Part shown: in pieces, positions 8,301-17,838 of the stretch
Position numbering within the stretch: position 1 is the first letter of the stretch
Layout: each line of letters begins with the position of its first letter
NCBI RefSeq assembly: GCF_000525995.1
Contig: NZ_AODL01000030.1
Coordinates: 1 to 41,798 of the forward strand
Origin: Paenilisteria riparia FSL S10-1204
Lineage (GTDB): Bacteria > Bacillota > Bacilli > Lactobacillales > Listeriaceae
Direction: 5' to 3'
Length of the DNA: 41,798 nucleotides
Made by a program: the position numbers and the translations under genes
Notes under the pieces: model-generated
Databases searched by the model: none
Told to the model about the DNA's origin: nothing
What the model saw: only the letters and a program-made list of their open reading frames with translations

Positions 8301-10652
8301 TCACATTTTTCTTCCGGTTTCTTTTTGATACGTTTTTTCCATGACACGATTTTGTTGTAGCGTTAATTGCAGCTGTCTCCCGCGTTGTTTTTCAGCTTCT
8401 TGTTGCATGAACTGCATCGCTTCCTTTTTCACAGGTATTGCTTGCTTTTCTGTAATAATCTTAGCCGCTTCCTCCAAAGATCCCATCTGAATATCCGTGA
8501 TTGGTCCCGTCTGATTGAATGTTGTTAAAGCGTACTCTTTTGGCGATTTATCGCTCACAGATAGCAGGAGCTCCATTTCTTCACCCACTTGATAGAATCG
8601 ATGGCCATTTAAAACTTGGGACCGAAGATGGTACATGGTTTCCTGCTCATATAATTCAATCACTTCTGCAGGTTTAGTTTCATTAAAGGCCCAATCCACA
8701 ATCATTTCGTTTCGATGGGATTGTATCGCTGCATAGATTTCTTTTTCCGATTTTTGCCCATCAAAGAGCTTCTCCAAATCCTTCTCCTCAAAGGCAATAT
8801 CAAGCCCTAAGCCATATTCAAGTTTTTTCTTCACCACGTACGACCTCGATTTTTTCAACGCTTCTTTGACATCCAATCCTTCCTGAATCTCCGCCATAAC
8901 ACGAGATTCTATTTCTTCAGGGTTAACTACATTGATGTCCAACTCTTCCGTCATCAAATACTGACCCGTATCGAAGGCATGGCCGATTCGGATCATGTTA
9001 TCTGATGGCGCGTATTCTATCTTGGTATCGCCATGTATGACAAAACTCGTGCGTTGCTCTGAAGAATCATCAACGCCCGTTTCTTTCCAAGTTGTAATCA
9101 AAGGAAATGCATCGTTATAATGTCGCAACATACTTTCAAAGTACGACTTAGGATTTACTTGTCTAGCCTCTTCTTGATGGCCATTATAAAATGGTGTTCC
9201 TTGGGCCCTTGTCCGGTATAGATTTTTTACATCATCGAATAGTAAGCCTTGTGTAGCATCTACCTCCACAGAATCCACGAACACGGCTTCTGTATTTATT
9301 TCGCGGATACCTGCCAAAATCAACTGCCTTGCTTCTTCAATAGACGGAATAGGATCGCTTAACTCATCGAATTGGTAGTCCTCGATATACAATGCATCTA
9401 ATTGGATATCTTCTAGTTGCAACGGAAGCCCTTTATGGAGAGCTCCATAAGCAAGCCACTCATCTAACGTCTGATCTTCCAGACGTTCGTCCTGCCATTC
9501 CGTCACTTTTTCCTCTAAATACTCTCGGCCACTTTTGAGGCCTTTCCCTTCAAACAAATCACTTACCGGGGCAATGCTTGGTTTCAAGTTTTGATCGTAA
9601 TCAAAAATAACGGGTAGGCTATTTAAATATTGGTAAGATGTAGCTTCTTCCGCTTGCTCTAAATAAGCATTAACTCTAGCAAACCCCTGTTCTAATGCCT
9701 TATCTTGGTAAGAATCTCTTGCCATTACTAAGGCCGGCTCAATGGTTTCAATAAAAACTCTTCCAGTCTTATATACGTCCTGTAGCAGCCCCATTTTCTG
9801 CTCTGCTTCTAAATTTTGACTCCAATTATGCAAGTACTGTAGCGAGTAATCGGTCGTATCTAGACCAAAGTAGGAGCACACACTCACAGCTACCAGCTCG
9901 GCCTGAAATTCCTTTTCAGCTGGCGATAATTCCGTTTCATTATGAAGCGTTGCATGCGTCAGCTCATGTATTAGTGTTTTTACATGCTGTAAGGGGGGAT
10001 TTCGTGGATTCGTATAAATTTCCTTACTACTTGGGCTATAGCCTCCCTTAACCGCCCCTAGCTCCTCATTACTCCATTGACCATATGTCACACCAATCGT
10101 TTTCATGTACCCTTCTAGCGCTTCTATCATGATTGGATAATCCGGCACGTCCCCTTCTGCCCACCTTTGCGGGAACAACTTAGGCAAATCATCTAGTGTG
10201 GCCGTTGTTTGGGAAATATCAAATACATAACCTGGTTTGTAGGAAGTGTACTCTTTATTCAAGAGCTTTAGGCGTCCCTGTTTGATGGCCTCAAGCTCAC
10301 TCTTCGTGGCCTTATCAACTCGTTTCGCACTTCCATCCTCCGCCGTAAACCTGCTAGGAACTTGTACAGGAGACAATATCGCAATACCTTTCTCTCCTTT
10401 TTTTACAAAGAAACCTGCTTTCTTAAAGAAAGCAAACGATCCTACTGCCTTTGCATATGGAAATTGAGAATGAATCAAAGCAGAGTTTCGCATGGAGTAT
10501 TGATAAAATCGTCCCATGAACTGGAGGTACTCTCGTATTTCTTCATCCGAGTTAGTCACTTGATCAATTGCTTGATTCATACTTTGAACAATAGAATCAA
10601 GCGCAGCCTTCTTTTCTTCAGGTGTCTTTTCTTTACTTTTCTTACTGACCAA
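8301..10652 (-). CDS. Polyvalent ArdC-like protein: ssDNA-binding domain plus HExxH zincin
   Basis: A 783-residue protein starting at TTG (10652), which overlaps the preceding gene's stop, with GGAGGTG upstream. Residues 10-100 (Q..NS.LI..Q.P.A; GSFAFFKKAGFFVKKGEKG) match the ArdC N-terminal ssDNA-binding domain. Residues 215-255 carry the zincin motif HELTH (229-233) with a downstream Glu (FQAELVAVS) as likely third ligand. The remaining 500 residues are acidic, with segments shared with the next gene upstream in the operon, notably KEIYAAIQSHRNE near residue 640. This is the layout of polyvalent proteins that enter the recipient with the DNA and counter host defences or modify host proteins. 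That role is known for the class; it is inferred here. Confidence 0.8.
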   Translation of the reverse strand: MVSKKSKEKTPEEKKAALDSIVQSMNQAIDQVTNSDEEIREYLQFMGRFYQYSMRNSALIHSQFPYAKAVGSFAFFKKAGFFVKKGEKGIAILSPVQVPSRFTAEDGSAKRVDKATKSELEAIKQGRLKLLNKEYTSYKPGYVFDISQTTATLDDLPKLFPQRWAEGDVPDYPIMIEALEGYMKTIGVTYGQWSNEELGAVKGGYSPSSKEIYTNPRNPPLQHVKTLIHELTHATLHNETELSPAEKEFQAELVAVSVCSYFGLDTTDYSLQYLHNWSQNLEAEQKMGLLQDVYKTGRVFIETIEPALVMARDSYQDKALEQGFARVNAYLEQAEEATSYQYLNSLPVIFDYDQNLKPSIAPVSDLFEGKGLKSGREYLEEKVTEWQDERLEDQTLDEWLAYGALHKGLPLQLEDIQLDALYIEDYQFDELSDPIPSIEEARQLILAGIREINTEAVFVDSVEVDATQGLLFDDVKNLYRTRAQGTPFYNGHQEEARQVNPKSYFESMLRHYNDAFPLITTWKETGVDDSSEQRTSFVIHGDTKIEYAPSDNMIRIGHAFDTGQYLMTEELDINVVNPEEIESRVMAEIQEGLDVKEALKKSRSYVVKKKLEYGLGLDIAFEEKDLEKLFDGQKSEKEIYAAIQSHRNEMIVDWAFNETKPAEVIELYEQETMYHLRSQVLNGHRFYQVGEEMELLLSVSDKSPKEYALTTFNQTGPITDIQMGSLEEAAKIITEKQAIPVKKEAMQFMQQEAEKQRGRQLQLTLQQNRVMEKTYQKETGRKM

Positions 10653-10863
10653 ATGCGCTCACCTCCGACCAATCTACTTCGTTGGTATGACGATTGTATG
10701 GGATGAATACAGGTTCACCTAACCTTTCCATAGCTTCTAAGGTTTGCCACACTTCATCCGACGCATCTTTCATCTGCAACGATACTTTCTCTTCTTTGGT
10801 GTTTATCACCGTTAAAATAGGCTTGCTGACTTCAGTCAATAAGCCTAATGATGGAATTGCCAT
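10642..10863 (-). CDS. Small acidic protein of unknown function
   Basis: 73 residues, MAIPSLGLLTEVSKPI to WSEVSAFGQ. The ATG is preceded by GAGAGGAAG 8 nt upstream. Its stop overlaps the TTG start of the ArdC-like gene, so the two are probably co-translated. No membrane segment, signal peptide or recognisable motif. The predicted order of strands and one helix (DEVWQTLEAMERL) would suit a small globular domain. It may be an accessory to the polyvalent protein, but that is only from position. Confidence 0.7.
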   Translation of the reverse strand: MAIPSLGLLTEVSKPILTVINTKEEKVSLQMKDASDEVWQTLEAMERLGEPVFIPYNRHTNEVDWSEVSAFGQ

Positions 10864-10889
10864 ATGTTTTACTTCCTCTCTGATTTCAA

Positions 10890-12878
10890 TTAAAGTGAAC
10901 GCGCTACACTTTTTTCCTGTTGCTTCGTGAGTGTCTGCTCTATATTTGTATTCTTTGGCGCAAGTGCCTTGTTGGCATATTCTAGAGAATCTTTATCGAC
11001 GGCGATCATGTTTTCACGAATAAGATAAGCGCCCGCTTCCTTTTCACTCATTATTTCTAATGAATAGCTGTCCCCATTAATCGTGGACACCTCGTAACCG
11101 CCGTCTTCTAGTTGCTTCGCAATTACTTCTTTTCCTGTTGTATCTAAAAAGTAGGATTCCTCTTTGCTCAACTGATCTGTGAGGATGTCATTTGTATCCC
11201 TTACATAGGACATTATTTCGGGTTCTGATTTAGACCCTGTGTACCCCCAATCAAGAACAGCCTCATTTCGATGTGCTTGAATACTTGCATAGATTTCCTT
11301 AGACGTCTTGTCTCCATTAGAAAAAACCTTCTCAATATCATTCTTTGAGAAGGCTTTATCATTTTGAATACCATATTTCTCGGCCTGCATGTCATTATAA
11401 ATTGGAGCCAACATGTCCTTTAAAGCCAGTGATTCTTTGTTTAAAAAGGCTTTCTGTTGAATAGATGTACTATGGCGTTCTACAGATGCGATTTTATCGC
11501 TCCATTGTTCTAAAAAGGCTTTCTCCAGTCCTTTGTGATTGCCAAACACTTTCTCCGCCGCTATTGCTTCTTGACGCATGGATAAAGCTTCTGCAGTTGT
11601 CAGTGTTTTATCAAGTAAAAGGTGTTTATCCGATGCTACTTTTCCATGTGCCATCGCATCTCGGATATAAGTGGCATATTCCTCCGTAGCTTGCTGCAGT
11701 TGATTTTCTTCGCTTCTTTCCCGTTCGATATCTTGTTGGACTTCTTCAGGAGTCGGTTTATTTACCTTTTCAGCTCCGTCGAGGTTGCTTAGCATTCCTT
11801 GTGCTTGCTTTTGGTCCAATTCAGGTTGCTGTTCTCTTGCTGTATCTGATACACAGTATTTTTCGATATCTTGAATCGTTAACCATGTTGGCTCTTCTCC
11901 ATCTGAACTATTGGCATAGATACCCGTTTTGGTATATTCATAAAAGGCTTTTATCTGTTCCATACCAGCTGGACTTGCAAGTAATGCCTGATTGAACGTG
12001 TCGTACTCTTTCGCAATGGCATCCAATTCTTTCAAATGCTGATCCTTGTATACTTGTTCGTCTTCCTGCTTTCCGTTTGCCATTCGATGTGATATAAGGC
12101 TATCATCATAAGAACGATAGGCTACATTTTCTCTTGATTCTCGTTCATATTTGGCATAAGGAATTAGATCTCGAAGCGAGTTGATAGTGAGTGTTCTTGC
12201 ATCCGTTTCAGGATGATAACTCCACAACGGCTCTGTAAACAAGGGGCTGTCCAGCTGCTGATCTATTTCTGACCTTACTATTCGCACCTCTTCTTGCATG
12301 GTTTCATAGTCTTGCTGTGCATCTTCTAAAATGTGTACTTCCTGTAACTGAATATCCTGCCTCCGATCTTTTAGTTTCTGAATATCAGCAGTCCATACCG
12401 TCTGATCACCATCCACCGGATTGCGTTCAATTTCTCGCAATGCATTTTCAATCATTTCCGCTTTCGTACTCAAAGACTCGTTGTAATTGGCAAATGCAAC
12501 ATCAAGCGTCATTTGCTCCACATTTGCCGTTATATCCTTCGCAGCCTGCTTTAAACGATATAAGTCATAATTATTGATTGTCGGGTAAAGAATGGCACCT
12601 AGTTCTGAAACATCCCCATTTCCATTCACATGATACCCACCTTCCTGTGGAGTCAAATGGAAGTTTGGATCAGCAACACTTTTTCCCAACGCTCTATAAA
12701 ACGTTGGAAAATCAGGATAATTCCATTTTGCATAAAAGGTTTTGTCAAAAGTAGCAGCTCTTTCTTGGTTTACTCTAGCTTGTTGCTCCGCTAGAGATTC
12801 AGATAAAGTATGTGTTTCTCCACTTAGATAATCATCTAACGTCGAGTCCAGATTTACATTTGATTTTCCATCCGCCAT
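10890..12878 (-). CDS. Large polyvalent-type protein, cytoplasmic, function unknown
   Basis: 662 residues from the ATG at 12878 (MADGKSNVNLD), which has AGGAGAG 8 nt upstream. No signal peptide or membrane helix. Long charged helical stretches (residues about 130-240, ENALREIERNP and EDAQQDYETMQEEVRIVRSE) suggest coiled coil. Near residue 560 it contains KEIYASIQAHRNEAVLDWGY, closely matching KEIYAAIQSHRNEMIVDWAF in the adjacent ArdC-like protein, and each copy is preceded by an FS/FD-N/GQK lead-in. The shared module plus size and position mark it as a second polyvalent-type protein, likely delivered to or expressed early in the recipient. No catalytic motif is recognised. Confidence 0.75.
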   Translation of the reverse strand: MADGKSNVNLDSTLDDYLSGETHTLSESLAEQQARVNQERAATFDKTFYAKWNYPDFPTFYRALGKSVADPNFHLTPQEGGYHVNGNGDVSELGAILYPTINNYDLYRLKQAAKDITANVEQMTLDVAFANYNESLSTKAEMIENALREIERNPVDGDQTVWTADIQKLKDRRQDIQLQEVHILEDAQQDYETMQEEVRIVRSEIDQQLDSPLFTEPLWSYHPETDARTLTINSLRDLIPYAKYERESRENVAYRSYDDSLISHRMANGKQEDEQVYKDQHLKELDAIAKEYDTFNQALLASPAGMEQIKAFYEYTKTGIYANSSDGEEPTWLTIQDIEKYCVSDTAREQQPELDQKQAQGMLSNLDGAEKVNKPTPEEVQQDIERERSEENQLQQATEEYATYIRDAMAHGKVASDKHLLLDKTLTTAEALSMRQEAIAAEKVFGNHKGLEKAFLEQWSDKIASVERHSTSIQQKAFLNKESLALKDMLAPIYNDMQAEKYGIQNDKAFSKNDIEKVFSNGDKTSKEIYASIQAHRNEAVLDWGYTGSKSEPEIMSYVRDTNDILTDQLSKEESYFLDTTGKEVIAKQLEDGGYEVSTINGDSYSLEIMSEKEAGAYLIRENMIAVDKDSLEYANKALAPKNTNIEQTLTKQQEKSVARSL

Positions 12879-12963
12879 AAAAATCACTCTCCTAAAATTT
12901 TCTTACCTTCAGTAATCCATTCAATAGCAGTTATCACATCCTTTCCTTGATGTATCATAACTG

Positions 12964-14025
12964 TCAATTATGCGCCCCTAATCGCTTTCGCTTTTTCCAC
13001 CATTCCTTCAGCTGTACAGTGAAAGCTGGCTCTAGCTCCTTCTCGACATAAAAAAGATGCTCCCCTAACCAATGAACTTCCTTCCCTTCCATTTCAAATG
13101 TATTGGCGTATATTTTCAGTTTTGGCAATTCTGGACTTCCTGATTTACCGGATGGCAAGTACTCCACCGTCTGGTATTTGTAGCAATGTATCCATGTCCC
13201 CTTAACCCTAATGTCAGCCATCCATTCCGACGCTGGTTGATCCTTCGGCTTATGTTTTATAAAAGATGCCTGAATATTTGAAGCTGCCTTGCATACCTTG
13301 TGTTTCGTTAAAGAACTAGAGATTTCCTCAATATAGGGTTGCCACGAGCTCGATACACTTAAAAACACCTTTTCTTGTTCCAAAAGGTGTTGCCAACTAT
13401 CCGTATAGAGTGTTCTTTCCTTCTGTTTATCTTGGAAAATGCTACGCTGTATCCGCGATACATACCATCTTTCAATCCATTTAAGCACGATGCATAGAAT
13501 CGCAAGTGCCATCCATCCGATGAGATAATCGGAATATATCTTCAAGACCGGAGTTCCCATAATGAATAAGATGGCGCCTGTGAAATAAGGCATCATCGTC
13601 CCAAAAAGCATTGATTCATGCGTTTTGGCGTTAGTCCACACAGATCCTGCGCCTTCTGTCCACTTAAGAAAACGAACAATCCAATATAGTGCCCACCCAC
13701 TCATGACAAGTGTCAGATAGAAATTTTGAAGCACTCCTGCCACATCTGCCACTTGTTGCGCTTGCTTTTGCGAAAGTTCCATATGTTCTACCAATATACC
13801 TGGCACTAATTTCAAAAACTGTAATACCGCTAAATAGCATAGTAGGAATAGCCCTACATTGCATATCCATACCAAACATTTTCGGGCGCCAAATAAGGTA
13901 CTATAGCGCAATATCTGATGTACTTCTTTTTGCTTCAGATGACCCTTGGCTGAATCCAGAAACGTTTTGAATTTTTGTTGCATTACTTCTATTTTCTTTG
14001 TTAATCCCTGCTTCTTTTCTGTCAT
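12964..14025 (-). CDS. Polytopic membrane protein of the conjugation operon
   Basis: 353 residues from the ATG at 14025 (MTEKKQGLTKK), with AGAAGGGTGG upstream; the open frame extends 26 codons further but without a ribosome binding site. Membrane helices are near residues 62-82 (VWICNVGLFLLCYLAVLQFL), 110-130 (LVMSGWALYWIVRFL), 150-170 and 175-195 (GWMALAILCIVLKWI). They are followed by a soluble C-terminal domain of about 150 residues with strand-rich segments (GTWIHCYKYQTVEYL, HWLGEHLFYVEKELE). Family not recognised. Its place between the small two-helix protein and the polyvalent genes suggests a T4SS or transfer-control role. Confidence 0.72.
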   Translation of the reverse strand: MTEKKQGLTKKIEVMQQKFKTFLDSAKGHLKQKEVHQILRYSTLFGARKCLVWICNVGLFLLCYLAVLQFLKLVPGILVEHMELSQKQAQQVADVAGVLQNFYLTLVMSGWALYWIVRFLKWTEGAGSVWTNAKTHESMLFGTMMPYFTGAILFIMGTPVLKIYSDYLIGWMALAILCIVLKWIERWYVSRIQRSIFQDKQKERTLYTDSWQHLLEQEKVFLSVSSSWQPYIEEISSSLTKHKVCKAASNIQASFIKHKPKDQPASEWMADIRVKGTWIHCYKYQTVEYLPSGKSGSPELPKLKIYANTFEMEGKEVHWLGEHLFYVEKELEPAFTVQLKEWWKKRKRLGAHN

Positions 14026-14053
14026 AATTTCCACCCTTCTATTTTTCCCTCTG

Positions 14054-14638
14054 CTAAATAGTCTTAATAATTGGCATACAAACTTTGATAGCAGTCCCTT
14101 CAAATTCTACTTGGTAACGGACAAAGTCAGCAATGACTGCATAAACATTAGAATCATTGGTACGATATACTTCGTCTATTTTCTTCGCCATCGATAGAAA
14201 ATGCTCCGTCATAACACTAATGCGCATCCGTTCCAACGTTTGCGCATTTATTTCCTGTTGTTTATAAAGCAACAGCAGTTCATCAATATCTGTGGCCAGC
14301 TGTACGAACCGCCTTCTTCTCCTTTTTCCTAGCCAGGCACGCTGTAATTCGATCTGGACAATATCGTCTAATTGTTGCAAGCTAGTCTTACTTAAATGGG
14401 AGAGCGCCGCGATGCCAGTATCCTTTGCTGTTTCTTTTATGCCAAACCGTCTACGAAATTTTTGTTCGCTTTGTGAATGGGATCGTTTTTCCATTAGGAT
14501 TAGTAGCGATATTCCTAACGCCGGTATGCCTACATTCCCCCAATAAGGTTGACCAAGTAGGAAAAGTAATAAAGTGCATGCATACAGCAGTAATATAGAC
14601 CAATAAAAAGCACGAATCCGTTTTTGATTTAGTTTCAT
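14054..14638 (-). CDS. Small two-helix membrane protein
   Basis: 194 residues from the ATG at 14638 (MKLNQKRIRAFYW), with AAAGGAGG 7 nt upstream. Two adjacent membrane helices (residues about 10-30, ILLLYACTLLLFLLG; 33-48, GIPALGISLLIL) form a hairpin anchor. The cytoplasmic remainder has a very basic patch (LGKRRRRRFVQ) and long helices. The next gene starts 29 bp downstream. I do not recognise the family. Confidence 0.7.
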   Translation of the reverse strand: MKLNQKRIRAFYWSILLLYACTLLLFLLGQPYWGNVGIPALGISLLILMEKRSHSQSEQKFRRRFGIKETAKDTGIAALSHLSKTSLQQLDDIVQIELQRAWLGKRRRRRFVQLATDIDELLLLYKQQEINAQTLERMRISVMTEHFLSMAKKIDEVYRTNDSNVYAVIADFVRYQVEFEGTAIKVCMPIIKTI

Positions 14639-14696
14639 ATTCAAACCTCCTTTCCCTTAAAATCATGCCGTCTCTTTGCTGACTTATGTATAAATA

Positions 14697-14725
14697 GACA
14701 GCTCCCTTTCAAAAAGAGAGCTGCC
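14697..14725 (-). terminator. Hairpin in the 93-bp gap of the conjugation operon
   Basis: GGCAGCTC pairs with GAGCTGTC around a 13-nt loop, followed on the minus strand by TATTTATA. It is a weak U-tract, so probably partial termination or a processing site between the Ig-repeat gene and the genes after it. Confidence 0.45.
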
Positions 14726-14731
14726 ATCTTA

Positions 14732-16411
14732 TTATTCTATGGTTATCGAAATGGTTTTCTGCGTATTTTTCCCTCGGCTGTCTGTGACGGAATACGTTAC
14801 GGAATACACGCCTACTGCACTTGTATCCACTGTGTTTTCTAGCACTTCAAGGCTAGTTGAAATATCACCATCTTCTTTATCATTGGCTAGGACACCTTCC
14901 AATGGATCAAAATTGGTGCCTAAAGGAAGCACTAAATCCGTTGCTTGAATCTCAGGCGCTTCGTTGATGACACGGACAAGAATGCTTTTTGTTGTTTGTT
15001 TACCGTGACTATCTGCCACTTGATAGTTAACCACGTATTCTCCTTCTATTTCTGTATTTACTGTATTTTCTGTCACTTGAATACTACTTGTTAAATCACC
15101 GTCTTGTTTATCGGAAGCTGTCACATTCTCTAATGGATCAAAAACAGTGCCTATCGAAACTGTGCGATCCGCTGCTTGAATTTCTGGTGCATCGTTTTGA
15201 ACAACGATATCAATCGTTACACGTGTAGTTTTACCATTCCCATCACTTACTTCGTACGTCACATGATAGGTTCCTTCAACCCTCGTATCGACTGTATTCT
15301 CAATCACTTGTACTTGGTGCGTTAAGTCTCCCGACTCCTTATCTGTAGCTGTAACACCTTCCAATGGATCGAATACACTATCGATAGCAATTTCTTTATT
15401 GGCTGCATAGATGACTGGCGCTTCATTCGTAACATGTACAATCAGCGTAGCTTGACTCTCATAACCGTAACGGTCCATAACAGTGTAGATAACCTGATAG
15501 TCGCCCTCTTGCGCTGTATTGATAATCCCACCAACCGCTACAATATTACTTGTAATATTTCCGTCTTGCCAATGCGTTGCTGAAGCATAGCTACTTGGAT
15601 AAAAAGGTGTATTGACATCTAGTGTAATCTCGTTCTTTGTTAAAGTAAGTGTCGGTTTGCTGTTAACCACTACTTGAATCGTTTGTGTGGTCGTCAAGCC
15701 CGCGCTATTGGAAACGCGATAGGAGACTTCATACACTCCGTTTTCGTCTGTGTTCACCTGATTCGTCATGACCTCTATTTGCTGGCTCAAATCCCCTTCC
15801 TGCGCGTCTGATGCAGAAACAGCTGCCAGCGGGTGGAAGTCCGAACCAAGAGATATCACCTGATTCGATGCATGCAACACTGGTGCTTCCCTTATGATAG
15901 GCGGTTCAGGGATGGACGGAATGACTGGTTCTGTTGGAGACGTCGGAATGGTAGGCACAGTTGGTGGATTAATAGATGGTCCTACTGGTAAAACAGTAGG
16001 TGCCGTTGATGGAATAACGACAACTGGTACGTTGCCGCTATCAGCCAACACAATTGGCTCTTTCTCAGCTGACGAAACAATCGGCGTCGTCAGAATGGCT
16101 GTGGCAGCTGCCATTTTCATATGCTCCTGAAGACCAGGAACGCTTTCTTCAGGCGCCAAACCATACCGTGCTAACGCTTGTGTCGAAGGATCTTCATTGC
16201 CTTCAGCGATGGTCACTGGCTGTTTCGTGCGCTTGCCATCGTTCACACTTTTTTGCTTATCTTTTGTGACAATGCTCTTTGGTGTTGTATCATCTTGCTG
16301 AAAAATCGCATAACCACCTACACTAGCAGCTAAAATGCCACATGCTACGCAGCTACCGAGAAATGTTTTCGTTTTCCATAATGGTTTTCTTTCTTTTGTT
16401 TCTTCACTCAT
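14732..16411 (-). CDS. Membrane-anchored protein with five Ig-like (DUF5011-type) repeats
   Basis: 559 residues. A short cytoplasmic tail and one membrane helix (about residues 17-37, FLGSCVACGILAASVGGYA) place the rest outside the cell. A linker and a Pro/Thr/Ser-rich stalk (about 125-175, PTVPTIPTSPTEP) precede five tandem repeats of about 75-80 residues. Each has D/N.F.PL..V.A.D...GDLT, then ...NTV.T...G.Y.V.Y.V.D..GK, the DUF5011 Ig-like signature. The ATG overlaps the end of the preceding gene, with AGGAGAAG upstream. No LPXTG motif is present, so it is held by the N-terminal helix. It probably spans the cell wall or contacts the partner cell as part of the transfer apparatus. That role is inference. 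Confidence 0.8.
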   Translation of the reverse strand: MSEETKERKPLWKTKTFLGSCVACGILAASVGGYAIFQQDDTTPKSIVTKDKQKSVNDGKRTKQPVTIAEGNEDPSTQALARYGLAPEESVPGLQEHMKMAAATAILTTPIVSSAEKEPIVLADSGNVPVVVIPSTAPTVLPVGPSINPPTVPTIPTSPTEPVIPSIPEPPIIREAPVLHASNQVISLGSDFHPLAAVSASDAQEGDLSQQIEVMTNQVNTDENGVYEVSYRVSNSAGLTTTQTIQVVVNSKPTLTLTKNEITLDVNTPFYPSSYASATHWQDGNITSNIVAVGGIINTAQEGDYQVIYTVMDRYGYESQATLIVHVTNEAPVIYAANKEIAIDSVFDPLEGVTATDKESGDLTHQVQVIENTVDTRVEGTYHVTYEVSDGNGKTTRVTIDIVVQNDAPEIQAADRTVSIGTVFDPLENVTASDKQDGDLTSSIQVTENTVNTEIEGEYVVNYQVADSHGKQTTKSILVRVINEAPEIQATDLVLPLGTNFDPLEGVLANDKEDGDISTSLEVLENTVDTSAVGVYSVTYSVTDSRGKNTQKTISITIE

Positions 16412-16412
16412 T

Positions 16413-17516
16413 TTATTCTTCTCCTAACGTTTCAAGTTGTGCCTTATACTCCTTCAAATTGGAAGTAAACGATTGCTTTTCTCCCGCTGAAAGACCGGCC
16501 TTCTTTAAATTACTCTCACTTATCGCGATGTTATTCGTCAAAATGCGATAATCCGAAATAAGCTTTTTCAGGGTACTACTCTTCAGGGTAGCATTTCTCT
16601 TCTCCGCTTCCCCCACATTACCAACCTTCAGGTAACTAAAGGCCAACATGTACTGTCGTTCTTTTGTTTGCTTTGCTTTTTGGTAAGTAATTACCTGATC
16701 CCAATGTTTCTCCAAGCAGGCCAAATCAAAAGCCCCTTCCGTTGTTGGATAAGACTCTTGAAATTTTCGTAAGGCATCAATATCACCTTGTTCAACAATC
16801 AAGTTTTCAATGTCCAACACTTGCTCTGGTGAAATATCGGCCGCCTCCGTATATTTTTTATCTCGAATGAGCGCAGCGTATTTCTGTTGAATCACTTCAC
16901 GCTTAGGCTCCTCTTCAGCAAGGGATTTACTTTGATATGCTGCCACACTGAAGATAATACCGATCGTAATCGTTAAAACGCCTAGGGCTACCCCTGCAAT
17001 AATACTTATTCTCTTCCATGGAACACGTAGCGAAGGTCGTTTGATTCTATGCGTTTTTTCTATCTTCGGCTCCACTTCTATTTGTTTCTGAGCTTCGTCC
17101 GGCACTGTTTCCGTTGGAATTGCAACCACTGTCGTCTCTTCTTGTTCCTGCTCTGTTGGTTCGCTGACTTCCACTTGCCTTGTATCGTATGTGTAGGCAT
17201 CGGTTAATTTTTCAATAAAAATAGCTATGTCATCATCGTTTTCAGGATAGAGCGCCTTCAAGCGTTCTTCCACGAAACTGATTAATGCATAGCCATTGTC
17301 TTCCCCGATGCTCATATCATCATGATATGTCGCATCCGTCTCATTATCTTCAAAGATCTGTATTGTTACCTTCCCTGCCGTTTGCGTTTCTTGGGCCCTC
17401 TCTTCTAGGACGGTTAGTCGTTGCGCCCCTTCAAAGATTGAATAGGGATGATTGCATTTGAACACAGACGACGGCAGAGAAGGACTTATATCTGTAATTT
17501 GAATCGTCATTCCCAT
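16413..17516 (-). CDS. Bitopic membrane protein with central helix, EssB-like plan
   Basis: 367 residues. The N-terminal 120 residues are cytoplasmic and acidic (IFEDNETDATYHDD). A linker with PTEQEQEETTVV is followed by a basic stretch and one membrane helix near residues 173-195 (ISIIAGVALGVLTITIGIIF). The C-terminal 165 residues are helical with TPR-like character (YTEAADISPEQVLDIENL; GAFDLACLEKHWDQVITY). A soluble N-domain, single helix and helical C-domain is the topology of the type VII secretion component EssB/YukC, but I see no sequence signature that proves homology. The gene follows the VirB2-like gene and overlaps the Ig-repeat gene at its end. Confidence 0.7.
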   Translation of the reverse strand: MGMTIQITDISPSLPSSVFKCNHPYSIFEGAQRLTVLEERAQETQTAGKVTIQIFEDNETDATYHDDMSIGEDNGYALISFVEERLKALYPENDDDIAIFIEKLTDAYTYDTRQVEVSEPTEQEQEETTVVAIPTETVPDEAQKQIEVEPKIEKTHRIKRPSLRVPWKRISIIAGVALGVLTITIGIIFSVAAYQSKSLAEEEPKREVIQQKYAALIRDKKYTEAADISPEQVLDIENLIVEQGDIDALRKFQESYPTTEGAFDLACLEKHWDQVITYQKAKQTKERQYMLAFSYLKVGNVGEAEKRNATLKSSTLKKLISDYRILTNNIAISESNLKKAGLSAGEKQSFTSNLKEYKAQLETLGEE

Positions 17517-17535
17517 GATTTACAGCCCCTTTCTG

Positions 17536-17838
17536 TTAACCCCAGCCTTTGGCTTTGCTTTCGAAATAAGTCACGACACCTTGTACAACAAATACGCCAA
17601 CGAGTCCAATAAGTACATGTACCGCGTGATCCTTGGCCTGGTTTTGCTTATTTTGATCCTTAGACATGTAAGAGATACACGCCAACGCAAACTGCACTCC
17701 AGCATATGCTCCAACCGCCGCTTGTAAAATACGTAGGATATCTGTGAAGATATCATTTGCGATTGCCTCTGGCGCTTTTCCCATAACGAATGCCTTATAA
17801 ATAAGGTTATTGATGTGGAACTTTGCCGTTTCAATCAT
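17536..17838 (-). CDS. VirB2/TcpD-like small hydrophobic protein (pilin candidate)
   Basis: 100 residues with two membrane helices (about 38-58, AAVGAYAGVQFALACISYM; 74-92, VHVLIGLVGVFVVQGVV) separated by a short polar loop rich in Lys, Gln and Asn. There is an amphipathic N-terminal part and no classical signal peptide. Size and hairpin topology fit the VirB2/TrbC-like subunits at the head of Gram-positive transfer operons. The ATG overlaps the preceding gene's stop by a few bases, so it is likely coupled. Confidence 0.65.
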   Translation of the reverse strand: MIETAKFHINNLIYKAFVMGKAPEAIANDIFTDILRILQAAVGAYAGVQFALACISYMSKDQNKQNQAKDHAVHVLIGLVGVFVVQGVVTYFESKAKGWG

